Part shown: piece after piece, positions 1 to 5,602 of the stretch
How positions within the stretch are numbered: the first letter of the stretch is position 1
How the letters are laid out: every line of letters starts with the position of its first letter
Notes under the pieces: model-generated
What the model was told of the DNA's origin: nothing
What the model saw: only the letters and a program-made list of their open reading frames with translations
The model's database searches: none
Translations under genes and position numbers: made by a program
From: Streptococcus parasanguinis
Lineage (GTDB): Bacteria; Bacillota; Bacilli; Lactobacillales; Streptococcaceae
Direction of reading: 5' to 3'
NCBI GenBank assembly: GCA_018377375.1
Contig: JAGZZN010000063.1
Coordinates: 1 to 9,569, forward strand
DNA length: 9,569 bases

Positions 1-108
1 TTGGGCTGTAAATGCTGTTTAAATCAGAATTTACAGCCCACTCAACCACTGCGTCTTGCTCGAAAATCCAAAAACAATTAAGAGGCTAGGACTTTTGTCC
101 CAGCCTCA
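1..108 (-). repeat. Dispersed streptococcal intergenic repeat, left copy (inverted relative to right copy)
   Basis: Read on the minus strand, this begins with the hairpin GAGGCTGGGAC-AAAA-GTCCTAGCCTC and runs on through CAAGACGCAGTGGTTGAGTGG. Positions 38-107 match the reverse complement of 9422-9491 at about 66 of 70 bases, and a looser match continues beyond. At 2-13 and 29-40 lies a perfect 12-bp inverted repeat around a 15-base loop. No open reading frame of note lies inside. I recognise the core as a sequence common between streptococcal genes but cannot assign it to a named family (BOX, RUP or SPRITE) with confidence. The copy probably continues left of the window. Confidence 0.8.
81..107 (-). 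terminator. Repeat-borne terminator of the trkA-trkH operon
   Basis: On the minus strand an 11-bp stem with one G.U pair (GAGGCTGGGAC / GTCCTAGCCTC, four-base loop) lies about 25 bases past the trkH stop and is followed by TTAATTGTTTTT. On the plus strand the same hairpin carries an A-C mismatch but is followed by seven T residues (109-115), so it could act in both directions. It is the only terminator-like structure after trkH. Confidence 0.6.
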
Positions 109-132
109 TTTTTTTATAACACTCTCGTTTTA

Positions 133-1572
133 TCAGCGTTTAGACCATGTTTTAGGAAGGAAGAGCAGAATCATTGGATAGATTTCAAGCCGTCCGGCAA
201 TCATGGCTAAGGAAAGTAACAGTTTTGAAATCGGACTAAAGATGGAGAAGGTTTGCCCCGTACCAATCATAGGTCCAATATTGTTGAAACAACTAAAGAC
301 AGCACTGACAACCGTCATGAAGCTATTATTGTCTAGACTCACTACAAAGAGTAAGCCGATCGTAATAAAACTGTATATTGTAAAGTACTTGAGGATCTGA
401 TGCTGGGTATCCTTATCGAGTACCGTATCGTTGACATGCAAGGTCAAAACGCGATTTGGAGACAAGGTCGAAAGAACCTGATTTTTTGCGATTCTCCATA
501 AGGTCAAGCACCGAATGACTTTTAGCCCCCCAGCGGTCGAGCCAGCAGACCCACCGACCACCATCAGCATCAAGAGGATGAACTGAGAAAAGAGAGGCCA
601 TTTTTCCGTCGTTCCATAACCAAAACCGGTGGTGGTGATGATATTGGACACTTGGAAGAAGGAAATCTCAAAGCTCTTCGCAACATTAGCATAGAGATGA
701 AGGCAATTGTAGGCAATCAATACGCTAGATAGGATTACAATAGTGATGTAGGTCCGCAATTCCTCATCTTTAAAGAAGGCCTTGAATTTTCGGATCATAA
801 GGAAGTAGTAGAGGTTAAAGTTAACCCCAAAGACCAAGACCCCGATACTGACCAAATAGGTAATTAGACTACTGTTGTAGTGAGCGATCCCATCGTTAAA
901 GACGGTAAAGCCCCCAGTACCAGCCGTCCCCATGGCGATGACGAAACTATCATACAGGGGCATGCCAGCAAGGAAATAAAGAATCACAAAGAGGAAGAAC
1001 AAACCCAAGTACAAGAAGTAGAGGATTTGAGCCGTGTTTTTTAATTTGGAAACGACCTTGCCAAAAACTGGACCAGGAACCTCTGCCTTCATGACTTCCA
1101 GGTGGCTGTTCTTGTTATTGTCCATAATCGCAAGGGCAAAGACCAATACTCCCATCCCCCCTATCAAGTGGGTAAAACTACGCCAAAAGAGGAGAGAGTG
1201 GCTGAGGACACCCACATCGTCTAAAATCGTTGCCCCTGTTGTTGTAAAGCCGGAGCTGACTTCAAAGAAGGCATCGATAATGTTTGGAATTTGGCCCGAA
1301 AAGACAAAGGGAAGGGCACCAAAGAAGGACCATAGGATCCAACAAAGTGCTACAATCAGGACTCCTTCCTTAGCATAGATGTGAAAATCCTTAGGTTTGT
1401 GAAAACTACCAAGGAGGCCAAACGCAAGTAGGATGGCCATGGTTGCTCCAATGGAGACAAAGACCTTGGCAGGTTCCCGATAGATTGCAGCGACCACTAG
1501 GGGAACGATTAGGAGACCTGCCTCGATTAAGAGGAGTTTGGATAAGAGGTAACGAATCATGCTTCTATTCAT
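133..1572 (-). CDS. trkH: Potassium uptake channel subunit TrkH
   Basis: Membrane subunit of a Trk/Ktr K+ uptake system; it forms the ion path and needs a cytoplasmic RCK partner, here the adjacent TrkA. The 479-residue protein is highly hydrophobic and shows the four pore-loop repeats of the family: FTTTG near residues 109-113, GTAGTGGF near 215-222, NIITTTGFG near 310-318 and FNNIGPMIG near 429-436. A conserved glycine lies in each filter segment. The GGSAGSTAGGLKVIR segment (340-354) and the GRLE motif near 460-463 are typical of TrkH. The start is supported by GAGAGG (1581-1586 in plus coordinates) eight bases upstream, inside the last codons of trkA. It lies 5 bases after trkA, so the two are surely co-transcribed. 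Length is normal for the family and nothing looks broken. Confidence 0.95.
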   Translation of the reverse strand: MNRSMIRYLLSKLLLIEAGLLIVPLVVAAIYREPAKVFVSIGATMAILLAFGLLGSFHKPKDFHIYAKEGVLIVALCWILWSFFGALPFVFSGQIPNIIDAFFEVSSGFTTTGATILDDVGVLSHSLLFWRSFTHLIGGMGVLVFALAIMDNNKNSHLEVMKAEVPGPVFGKVVSKLKNTAQILYFLYLGLFFLFVILYFLAGMPLYDSFVIAMGTAGTGGFTVFNDGIAHYNSSLITYLVSIGVLVFGVNFNLYYFLMIRKFKAFFKDEELRTYITIVILSSVLIAYNCLHLYANVAKSFEISFFQVSNIITTTGFGYGTTEKWPLFSQFILLMLMVVGGSAGSTAGGLKVIRCLTLWRIAKNQVLSTLSPNRVLTLHVNDTVLDKDTQHQILKYFTIYSFITIGLLFVVSLDNNSFMTVVSAVFSCFNNIGPMIGTGQTFSIFSPISKLLLSLAMIAGRLEIYPMILLFLPKTWSKR

Positions 1573-1577
1573 CAGGC

Positions 1578-2933
1578 TTACCTCTCAAGTAGATCGTAGA
1601 TTTTAGTGACATTTTGAATCAAGGTGGTCACGATAATCCGATCCCCTACCATCAAACGGTCATCCCCATTCGGGAAAATAGCCTTGCCGTTTCGAATAAT
1701 GGCAGCGATCAAAACGCCCTTCTTCAATTTCAATTCAGAGAGGGGATATTGGGTTAGTTTGTTGTCTTCCTTAATTTGAAACTGCAAGGTTTCAATCCGG
1801 CCGTTTGCGACATGGTGCAAGGCTTCTAGGTTTGAGAACTGTGCATTGTAGCGCCCGCGAATAAAGTGCATAATGGTGTCTACAGCGATGCGTTTTGGAG
1901 TGACAATACTGGTCATATCCTGATCGCCAATGATCTCCAACAGACTGGTTCGGTTGACCTTGGTAATGTTCTTTTTGACTCCGACAGAATTTAAGAACAT
2001 GGAGGTGATGATATTTTCTTCATCGACCCCTGTCAAAGTAGCCACAGCATCGAAGTTATTGGCACTCTCTTCTAAAAGAATGTCTTTAGCAGTTCCGTCT
2101 CCATGGACGACATAGAGATCAGGAAATTCCTGACTAAAGAATTCCGCCCGTTCGCGATTGACCTCTAAGACCTTGAGATCGATCTTGCGGCGCACATCTT
2201 GAAGAATATTGAGTAGGTAGTAGGCAATTTTCCCAGCGCCAATGATCATCATGCTCTTAATGACCTGAGGGCGAACATTGTTGTGGAAGAGAACGATCTC
2301 GATCCTATTTCCTGTCACGAAAATTTTGTCTTGAGGTTGCAAGACAAAGTCCCCGTTTGGAATGGTGAGTTCGTTTCCACGCTCGATCGCACAAACAATG
2401 ACATTTCCATATTTCTTCCGGAATTGGGAGAGGCTCATATTGCAGAGATTGCTATCTGGCTTGATCTTAAATTCCATCAAGGCAACACGGCCGTTTGCAA
2501 AATGCTCCACAGAAAGGGCATTTGGGAAGTCAATGATATTAGCAATATAACGAGCTGTCAGCAATTCCGGATTGACAACCAGGGAGAAGCCCAAGATATT
2601 TTTTTCCTTGAAGTAGGAATTGGAATATTCAGGATTCCGCACCCGAACGATGGTCTCTTTGGCTCCCATTTTTTTAGCCAAAACAGCAGAGACCATATTC
2701 ACTTCATCGTACTCGGTCATGGAAATGAAGATGTCGCAGTCTTCAACATCTGCTTGCTCCAAGACCTTGAAGTTTGCGCCATTTCCTAAAATCCCAATGA
2801 TATCAAACCGTTTGGTAATATGGTTGAGAACGGATTCGTCTTTTTCGATCAAAATAACATCGTGGTTTTCAGCAACGAGAGAACGACAAAGGGCCGTTCC
2901 GACCTTTCCTCCACCAACAACAATAATTTTCAT
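1578..2933 (-). CDS. trkA: Trk system K+ uptake regulatory protein TrkA
   Basis: Cytoplasmic gating subunit of the K+ uptake system. It has 451 residues with two tandem RCK (KTN) modules, the usual full-length TrkA architecture. The first nucleotide-binding Rossmann fold starts at residue 1 with VVGGGKVG and an acidic residue at the end of beta-2 (E30). The second starts near residue 228 with IIGAGKIA and E257. Each is followed by a C-terminal RCK_C-type segment (about 140-215 and 370-448), with the recurring phrases ANGR and IPNGD/FPNGD. TrkA proteins bind NAD(H) or ATP and gate TrkH; RCK_C domains in Firmicutes can also bind c-di-AMP, but that cannot be shown here. The ATG at 2933 has GGAGG six bases upstream (2940-2944). 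It is the first gene of the trkA-trkH operon. Confidence 0.95.
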   Translation of the reverse strand: MKIIVVGGGKVGTALCRSLVAENHDVILIEKDESVLNHITKRFDIIGILGNGANFKVLEQADVEDCDIFISMTEYDEVNMVSAVLAKKMGAKETIVRVRNPEYSNSYFKEKNILGFSLVVNPELLTARYIANIIDFPNALSVEHFANGRVALMEFKIKPDSNLCNMSLSQFRKKYGNVIVCAIERGNELTIPNGDFVLQPQDKIFVTGNRIEIVLFHNNVRPQVIKSMMIIGAGKIAYYLLNILQDVRRKIDLKVLEVNRERAEFFSQEFPDLYVVHGDGTAKDILLEESANNFDAVATLTGVDEENIITSMFLNSVGVKKNITKVNRTSLLEIIGDQDMTSIVTPKRIAVDTIMHFIRGRYNAQFSNLEALHHVANGRIETLQFQIKEDNKLTQYPLSELKLKKGVLIAAIIRNGKAIFPNGDDRLMVGDRIIVTTLIQNVTKIYDLLER

Positions 2934-2944
2934 AGATTACCTCC

Positions 2945-2967
2945 AGAGTATGCTTCTATCATACTCT
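2945..2967 (-). promoter_or_regulatory. 8-bp perfect inverted repeat abutting the trkA ribosome binding site
   Basis: AGAGTATG (2945-2952) and CATACTCT (2960-2967) are perfect inverted repeats around a seven-base spacer. On the minus strand the last base of the dyad touches the GGAGG of trkA. It may be a 5' UTR hairpin or a protein-binding dyad. A TATGAT sequence on the minus strand lies inside it (2958-2963) but has no good -35, so I do not call that a promoter. Confidence 0.4.
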
Positions 2968-3010
2968 ATTTTCAAGAAAAATTCATCTATTTTAAGGACT
3001 TTCTGGAGGA

Positions 3011-3019
3011 ATTATACCA
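3011..3019 (-). promoter_or_regulatory. Probable extended -10 promoter of trkA-trkH
   Basis: On the minus strand the sequence TGGTATAAT is a consensus -10 hexamer with the TGn extension. No convincing -35 lies 17 bases upstream; a TTGACA is present but about 26 bases away. Transcription would start near 3004, giving a leader of about 70 bases that includes the hairpin before the trkA ribosome binding site. Confidence 0.5.
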
Positions 3020-3112
3020 AGCTAAGAACAAGTGGGAAAAATTGTCAAAATAGAAGAATGAGGAGGGATCGAAAACTTTAATATAGTTTCTTAAAAAAAT
3101 CTAAAAAAACTA

Positions 3113-3140
3113 TTGACAGGAGCTTCAAAAGTGATATACT
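3113..3140 (+). promoter_or_regulatory. Strong sigma-A promoter of the trmL leader RNA
   Basis: A perfect TTGACA (3113-3118) is followed after 16 bases by TATACT (3135-3140). It is the best promoter match in the window. The transcript would begin at about 3146-3148, leaving roughly 120 bases before the trmL start codon. Confidence 0.75.
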
Positions 3141-3145
3141 TAAGA

Positions 3146-3248
3146 GGTACCTTCGTTGATTTACCTCAAACCTGTTGTGAGTTAAGTTAATGAAGCTGTA
3201 ACCACGCTGTTTGCTGAGCTTGACTCCGGGCAGTGTGGCTATTTTTTT
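3146..3248 (+). ncRNA. Structured leader or small RNA upstream of trmL, ending in an intrinsic terminator
   Basis: The stretch between the promoter and trmL is about 100 bases and has strong potential structure. Positions 3151-3167 pair with 3179-3195 at 16 of 17 positions, three of them G.U, with an 11-base loop. An outer helix (3146-3150 with 3198-3203, one bulge) can extend it and overlaps the first two bases of the terminator stem. A competing short hairpin, GAGGTA (3144-3149) with TACCTC (3162-3167), is also possible. The element ends in its own terminator, so it is either a cis-acting attenuator of trmL or a free small RNA with read-through. I do not recognise it as a known riboswitch, T-box or PyrR leader; no convincing leader peptide is present. 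Confidence 0.6.
3202..3248 (+). terminator. Intrinsic terminator at the end of the trmL leader RNA
   Basis: CCACGCTG (3202-3209) pairs with CAGTGTGG (3231-3238) over 8 bp with one G.U, and inner pairing is possible (GAG 3216-3218 with CTC 3224-3226). It is followed by CTA and seven T residues (3242-3248). It ends only 18 bases before the trmL ATG, so trmL mRNA must read through it. Confidence 0.75.
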
Positions 3249-3266
3249 ATCAGAAAGAGATCGAGT

Positions 3267-3809
3267 ATGAATATTGAAGAACTGGACTACCAAGAGTCAG
3301 CAGCTCAAAACCACATCGTCTTGTTCCAACCTCAGATTCCACAAAATACGGGCAATATTGCACGGACCTGTGCGGCAACCAATTCCCCCTTACATATTAT
3401 TCGTCCCATGGCTTTTCCGATCGATGATCGCAAGATGAAGCGGGCTGGACTCGATTACTGGGACAAGCTGGATGTCCGTTTCTATGATAGCTTAGAAGAG
3501 TTTATGGAAGCAGCGCGTGACGGTCAGGTGCACTTAGTGTCTAAGTTTGCAAATCAGACTTATTCGGACGTTTCTTATCAGGATGGGAAATCCCATTATT
3601 TCTTGTTTGGACGCGAGGACAAAGGATTGCCGGAAGATTTTATGCGCCAGCACGAGGAGAAGGCCATTCGCATTCCGATGAATGACGAGCATGTTCGTAG
3701 TTTAAATGTCTCCAATACCGTCTGTATGATTGTTTATGAGGCGCTCCGCCAGCAAGGTTTTAAGGGGCTGGAGTTGAGCCATCGTTATGAGCACGACAAG
3801 CTCAAATAG
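3267..3809 (+). CDS. trmL: tRNA (cytidine/uridine-34 2'-O)-methyltransferase TrmL
   Basis: SPOUT-class methyltransferase of the TrmL/YibK family. In characterised members it methylates the ribose 2'-OH of the wobble nucleotide of tRNA-Leu species using SAM. The 180-residue protein has the three SpoU motifs: NTGNIARTCAAT (27-38) with the RNA-ribose arginine, FLFGREDKGLP (112-122) and IPMNDEHVRSLNVSNTVCM (136-154), which form the trefoil-knot SAM pocket. TrmL proteins are usually 155-180 residues; this one has a short extra N-terminus of about 14 residues before HIVLFQP, as I expect for streptococcal versions. The ATG has only a weak purine-rich ribosome site (AGAAAGAG) just after the leader terminator, suggesting low or regulated expression. 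It is monocistronic, with a strong terminator downstream. Confidence 0.93.
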   Translation: MNIEELDYQESAAQNHIVLFQPQIPQNTGNIARTCAATNSPLHIIRPMAFPIDDRKMKRAGLDYWDKLDVRFYDSLEEFMEAARDGQVHLVSKFANQTYSDVSYQDGKSHYFLFGREDKGLPEDFMRQHEEKAIRIPMNDEHVRSLNVSNTVCMIVYEALRQQGFKGLELSHRYEHDKLK

Positions 3810-3834
3810 CCGATAAAAACCAAACATCCGAACG

Positions 3835-3850
3835 ACGTCATCCATGACGT
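3835..3850 (+). other. Small perfect inverted repeat before the trmL terminator
   Basis: ACGTCAT (3835-3841) and ATGACGT (3844-3850) are perfect inverted repeats separated by CC. As RNA, about five pairs could form with a six-base loop. It lies directly 5' of the main terminator and may stabilise the trmL mRNA 3' end. No other role is visible. Confidence 0.4.
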
Positions 3851-3853
3851 TAC

Positions 3854-3880
3854 AAAAACTTGCCTAGGCAAGTTTTTTTT
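3854..3880 (+). terminator. Intrinsic terminator of trmL
   Basis: AAAAACTTGC (3854-3863) pairs with GCAAGTTTTT (3868-3877) around the loop CTAG, with further T residues to 3880. The core AACTTGCCTAGGCAAGTT is a perfect palindrome. It lies 45 bases after the trmL stop codon. Confidence 0.85.
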
Positions 3881-3888
3881 GTTATCAT
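3860..3888 (+). promoter_or_regulatory. Promoter of the ribU operon, embedded in the trmL terminator
   Basis: A -35-like TTGCCT (3860-3865) lies in the terminator stem and a -10 TATCAT (3883-3888) follows after exactly 17 bases. The predicted start at about 3895 coincides with the first base of the FMN riboswitch P1 stem, which supports the call although the -35 matches consensus at only four of six positions. Confidence 0.6.
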
Positions 3889-3894
3889 AAAAAG

Positions 3895-4121
3895 GTCTTC
3901 AGGGCAGGGTGAGATTCCCGACCGGCGGTGACTTTTACTAGGAAATGTTCTTTTCCTTTTATACTTTGTTGCCAAGCTTTGCTTAACGAGAAGTTATGCC
4001 TACAGCTTGTCGTATCGTTTAAAAGAAAAATCTCCATCTCCATATTCTAAAAGAAGTCCGCGAGCGCAAGCTGATGTGGTGTGACTCCACAACCGACAGT
4101 ATAGTCTGGATGGGAGAAGAC
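3895..4121 (+). promoter_or_regulatory. FMN riboswitch aptamer (RFN element)
   Basis: The conserved RFN blocks are all visible. AGGGCAGGGTGAGATTCCCG, then ACCGGCGGTGA, occupy 3901-3931. AGTCCGCGAGCG is at 4055-4066, GTGGTGTGACTCCAC near 4076-4090, ACCGACAGT at 4092-4100, and AGTCTGGATGGGAGAAGA closes at 4103-4120. P1 is formed by GTCTTC (3895-3900) and GAAGAC (4116-4121). The arm between GGCGGT and AGTCCGCG is expanded to about 120 bases and contains its own nested helices. The element senses FMN and controls the riboflavin transporter gene downstream. Confidence 0.95.
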
Positions 4122-4273
4122 GAGAGACGAATAGACTGACAGCTATTCTGATCTGTTTAGAGCTGATGCATAGGAATAAAACGTTAGGTGCTATGATTGA
4201 CTAGCGGTGTGTTTCCATGGGGACCAGCTAAAGTGACTAGAATGTTCTCTAGTTTAAGCTTTGTTTAAATAGT
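4122..4273 (+). promoter_or_regulatory. Long expression platform between FMN aptamer and ribU terminator
   Basis: There is no coding capacity here. Local hairpins are GAATAG (4129-4134) with CTATTC (4143-4148), and ACTAGA (4236-4241) with TCTAGT (4248-4253). The CTCTA at 4247-4251 repeats the 3' arm of the downstream terminator hairpin and can pair with TAGAG at 4275-4279, making it a candidate antiterminator. How FMN binding is transmitted over this 150-base stretch cannot be read directly. Confidence 0.4.
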
Positions 4274-4321
4274 TTAGAGTAGAATGATGGGGTAGACGTC
4301 TTTCCAGCTTCTCTAATTTTT
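4274..4321 (+). terminator. Probable riboswitch-controlled terminator upstream of ribU
   Basis: TTAGAG (4274-4279) pairs with CTCTAA (4311-4316). Inside it, AA pairs with TT and TGG (4288-4290) with CCA (4304-4306), with bulges between. Five T residues follow (4317-4321), and the ribU ribosome site begins nine bases later. The stem is imperfect, so its strength is uncertain, but its position is right for FMN-dependent attenuation. Confidence 0.5.
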
Positions 4322-4329
4322 AAAAAATT

Positions 4330-4334
4330 GGAGG
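4330..4334 (+). promoter_or_regulatory. Ribosome binding site of ribU that fixes the start codon
   Basis: GGAGG lies eight bases before the ATG at 4343. A TTG at 4328 is in frame but would place this site inside the coding region, so the ATG is the real start. Confidence 0.9.
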
Positions 4335-4342
4335 AACCTGTT

Positions 4343-4900
4343 ATGACAAATACACGTAAACTGACCCTAGTGGCTGTTTTATCCGCATTATCTTTTATTT
4401 TGATGTTCTATCAATTTTCTTTCTTGATAGATTTCTTCAAAATTGATTTGAGTATCATCGCCATTTTGTTGGCTTTGGTCTTGTTGGATTTTAAAAGTGC
4501 TGTTTGGGTGACCTTGATCCGATCTGTTCTTAAATTAGCTCTTAATAATAAGGGGCTTGAGACCTTGATCGGACTACCAATCAATATCATTGGAGTTCTT
4601 GTTTTTGTCCTTGCTTTTGCATGGATTTGGAACAAGGAACGGACCCATGGCCGATTTGTCCTGGCTACGATTATTGGAACGATCAGCTTGAGTATCACGA
4701 TGGTATTGGTGAATTATGTCTATGCAATCCCTTTGTATGCTCGTTTTATGAACTATGATATTTCGAAAACACTAGGGCTTGTCCACTATTTAGCTGCAAT
4801 GGTTGCACCGTTTAACCTGATCGAAGGAGTGATTTGGGCCATCGCATTTGGTTTGATCTACACTCTTTTGCAACCGATTTTGAAAAAATATGAAAAATAA
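4343..4900 (+). CDS. ribU: Riboflavin ECF transporter S-component RibU
   Basis: Substrate-binding membrane protein of an energy-coupling factor transporter that imports riboflavin; it works with shared EcfA/A'/T subunits encoded elsewhere. The 185-residue hydrophobic protein has about six membrane segments. It carries RibU-like phrases: FFKIDLSIIAILLALVLLDF (31-50) followed by a second helix ending LIRSVLKLALNN (58-69), then GLPINIIG (77-84) and APFNLIEG (155-162). Length is normal for RibU. The FMN riboswitch directly upstream independently supports flavin transport. The start is the ATG at 4343, eight bases after GGAGG. The 3' end overlaps the PAP2 gene by 11 bases, indicating translational coupling. 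High FMN should lower expression. Confidence 0.95.
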   Translation: MTNTRKLTLVAVLSALSFILMFYQFSFLIDFFKIDLSIIAILLALVLLDFKSAVWVTLIRSVLKLALNNKGLETLIGLPINIIGVLVFVLAFAWIWNKERTHGRFVLATIIGTISLSITMVLVNYVYAIPLYARFMNYDISKTLGLVHYLAAMVAPFNLIEGVIWAIAFGLIYTLLQPILKKYEK

Positions 4901-5540
4901 ACAACAACATTGGGCGAAGGCAAGCTTCGCCCTTCTCATTTTTGTCATTCTCGGGTATATGATTCGTTTTTACCCGCAACAATTAACTGGTTTTGATAGC
5001 GCGATTCAATCTACTATTCGAGGCGATCTGCCTGCACCACTGACGGCTTTCTTTACCAAGGTGACCCACGTCATGGATACCAAGATCATTGTCATCTGGG
5101 TGGGCCTTCTGCTAGCGGTCTTTGCCTATAAGAAATGGTACAGTGAAGCTCTTTTTCTTGGGAGCAATCTGGTATTGACTGGTCTTTTGGTTCTTCTTCT
5201 AAAGAATATCTATCAGAGACCGAGACCAAGTATTCTTCATCTTGTAGAGGAAAAGGGCTTTTCTTTCCCGAGTGGTCATTCACTGGCGTCTACCCTTGTT
5301 TTGGGAAGTTTGATCATCATAATCGGCCAACATGTAAAACATAAAACAGCCCGCTATTGTCTTCAAGGCTTGCTGGTTATGGGAATTGTGACCATTGTGG
5401 TCTCCCGTATTTATGTCGGGGTCCACTATCCATCAGACGTTCTCGGCAGTATGATTTTGGGCCTTGCTGTCTTGCAATTTGAGTACCCCTTGTACGATCG
5501 CTTGCGGTTTCAATGGCGCTTTACAGGGAAGCAAAAATAA
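4890..5540 (+). CDS. PAP2-family membrane phosphatase
   Basis: Integral membrane phosphatase of the type-2 phosphatidic acid phosphatase superfamily, 216 residues. All three catalytic motifs are intact: K105-x6-R112-P113 in KNIYQRPRP, P127-S-G-H130, and S172-R173-x5-H179-x3-D183 in SRIYVGVHYPSD. The two histidines and the aspartate form the catalytic site, which in family members usually faces the extracytoplasmic side. Several membrane helices surround the motifs, one near 10-27. Known substrates of relatives include undecaprenyl pyrophosphate, phosphatidylglycerol phosphate and phosphatidic acid; which applies here is unknown. The ATG overlaps the last 11 bases of ribU and has no strong ribosome site of its own, so translation is probably coupled. 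It is therefore under FMN riboswitch control, which hints at, but does not prove, a role in flavin nucleotide use. Confidence 0.9.
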   Translation: MKNKQQHWAKASFALLIFVILGYMIRFYPQQLTGFDSAIQSTIRGDLPAPLTAFFTKVTHVMDTKIIVIWVGLLLAVFAYKKWYSEALFLGSNLVLTGLLVLLLKNIYQRPRPSILHLVEEKGFSFPSGHSLASTLVLGSLIIIIGQHVKHKTARYCLQGLLVMGIVTIVVSRIYVGVHYPSDVLGSMILGLAVLQFEYPLYDRLRFQWRFTGKQK

Positions 5541-5551
5541 CTAACAACTAG

Positions 5552-5587
5552 GAGTTGGACTCGTGTTTTGAGTTCGACTCTTTTTTT
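5552..5587 (+). terminator. Intrinsic terminator of the ribU-PAP2 operon
   Basis: GAGTTGGACTC (5552-5562) pairs with GAGTTCGACTC (5570-5580) over 11 positions, two of them G.U, around a seven-base loop. Seven T residues (5581-5587) follow. It starts 11 bases after the PAP2 stop codon. Confidence 0.9.
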
Positions 5588-5595
5588 GCTATAAT
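5568..5595 (+). promoter_or_regulatory. Extended -10 promoter of the mnmL operon, overlapping the preceding terminator
   Basis: TGCTATAAT (5587-5595) is a perfect extended -10. A -35-like TTGAGT (5568-5573) lies 16 bases upstream, inside the 3' arm of the terminator. The predicted transcription start, 5602-5603, falls on the ATG at 5603. Confidence 0.75.
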
Positions 5596-5602
5596 GAAAA
5601 GT

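Noticed and set aside
2283..2789. 168-codon plus-strand open frame opposite trkA
   Set aside because: It is antisense to a well-supported gene, with no family resemblance. The same holds for the other long opposite-strand frames at 1034-1378, 4411-4698 and 7662-8129.
2820..3053. Plus-strand open frame whose tail (LEELYQAKNKWEKLSK) looks protein-like and lies in the trkA upstream region
   Set aside because: Most of it is antisense to trkA, and the intergenic part has no start codon or ribosome site in frame. It could be a relic but cannot be supported.
3156..3185. Possible nine-codon leader peptide starting at TTG in the trmL leader, and a three-codon ATG-AAG-CTG-TAA at 3190-3201
   Set aside because: The apparent ribosome site (AAGAGG at 3142-3147) lies at or before the predicted transcription start, and no run of regulatory codons is present.
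3078..3293. Minus-strand 71-codon open frame across the trmL leader
   Set aside because: It runs through the promoter, the structured RNA and its terminator, with no ribosome site or protein-like pattern.
4328..4342. TTG start for ribU five codons upstream
   Set aside because: GGAGG at 4330-4334 would then be coding, whereas its spacing to the ATG at 4343 is ideal.
5555..5602. TTG start at 5555 or ATG start at 5594 for mnmL
   Set aside because: The first is inside the terminator hairpin and the second overlaps the -10 hexamer. Neither has a ribosome site, and homologs as I recall them begin near KSYNTLNDYY.
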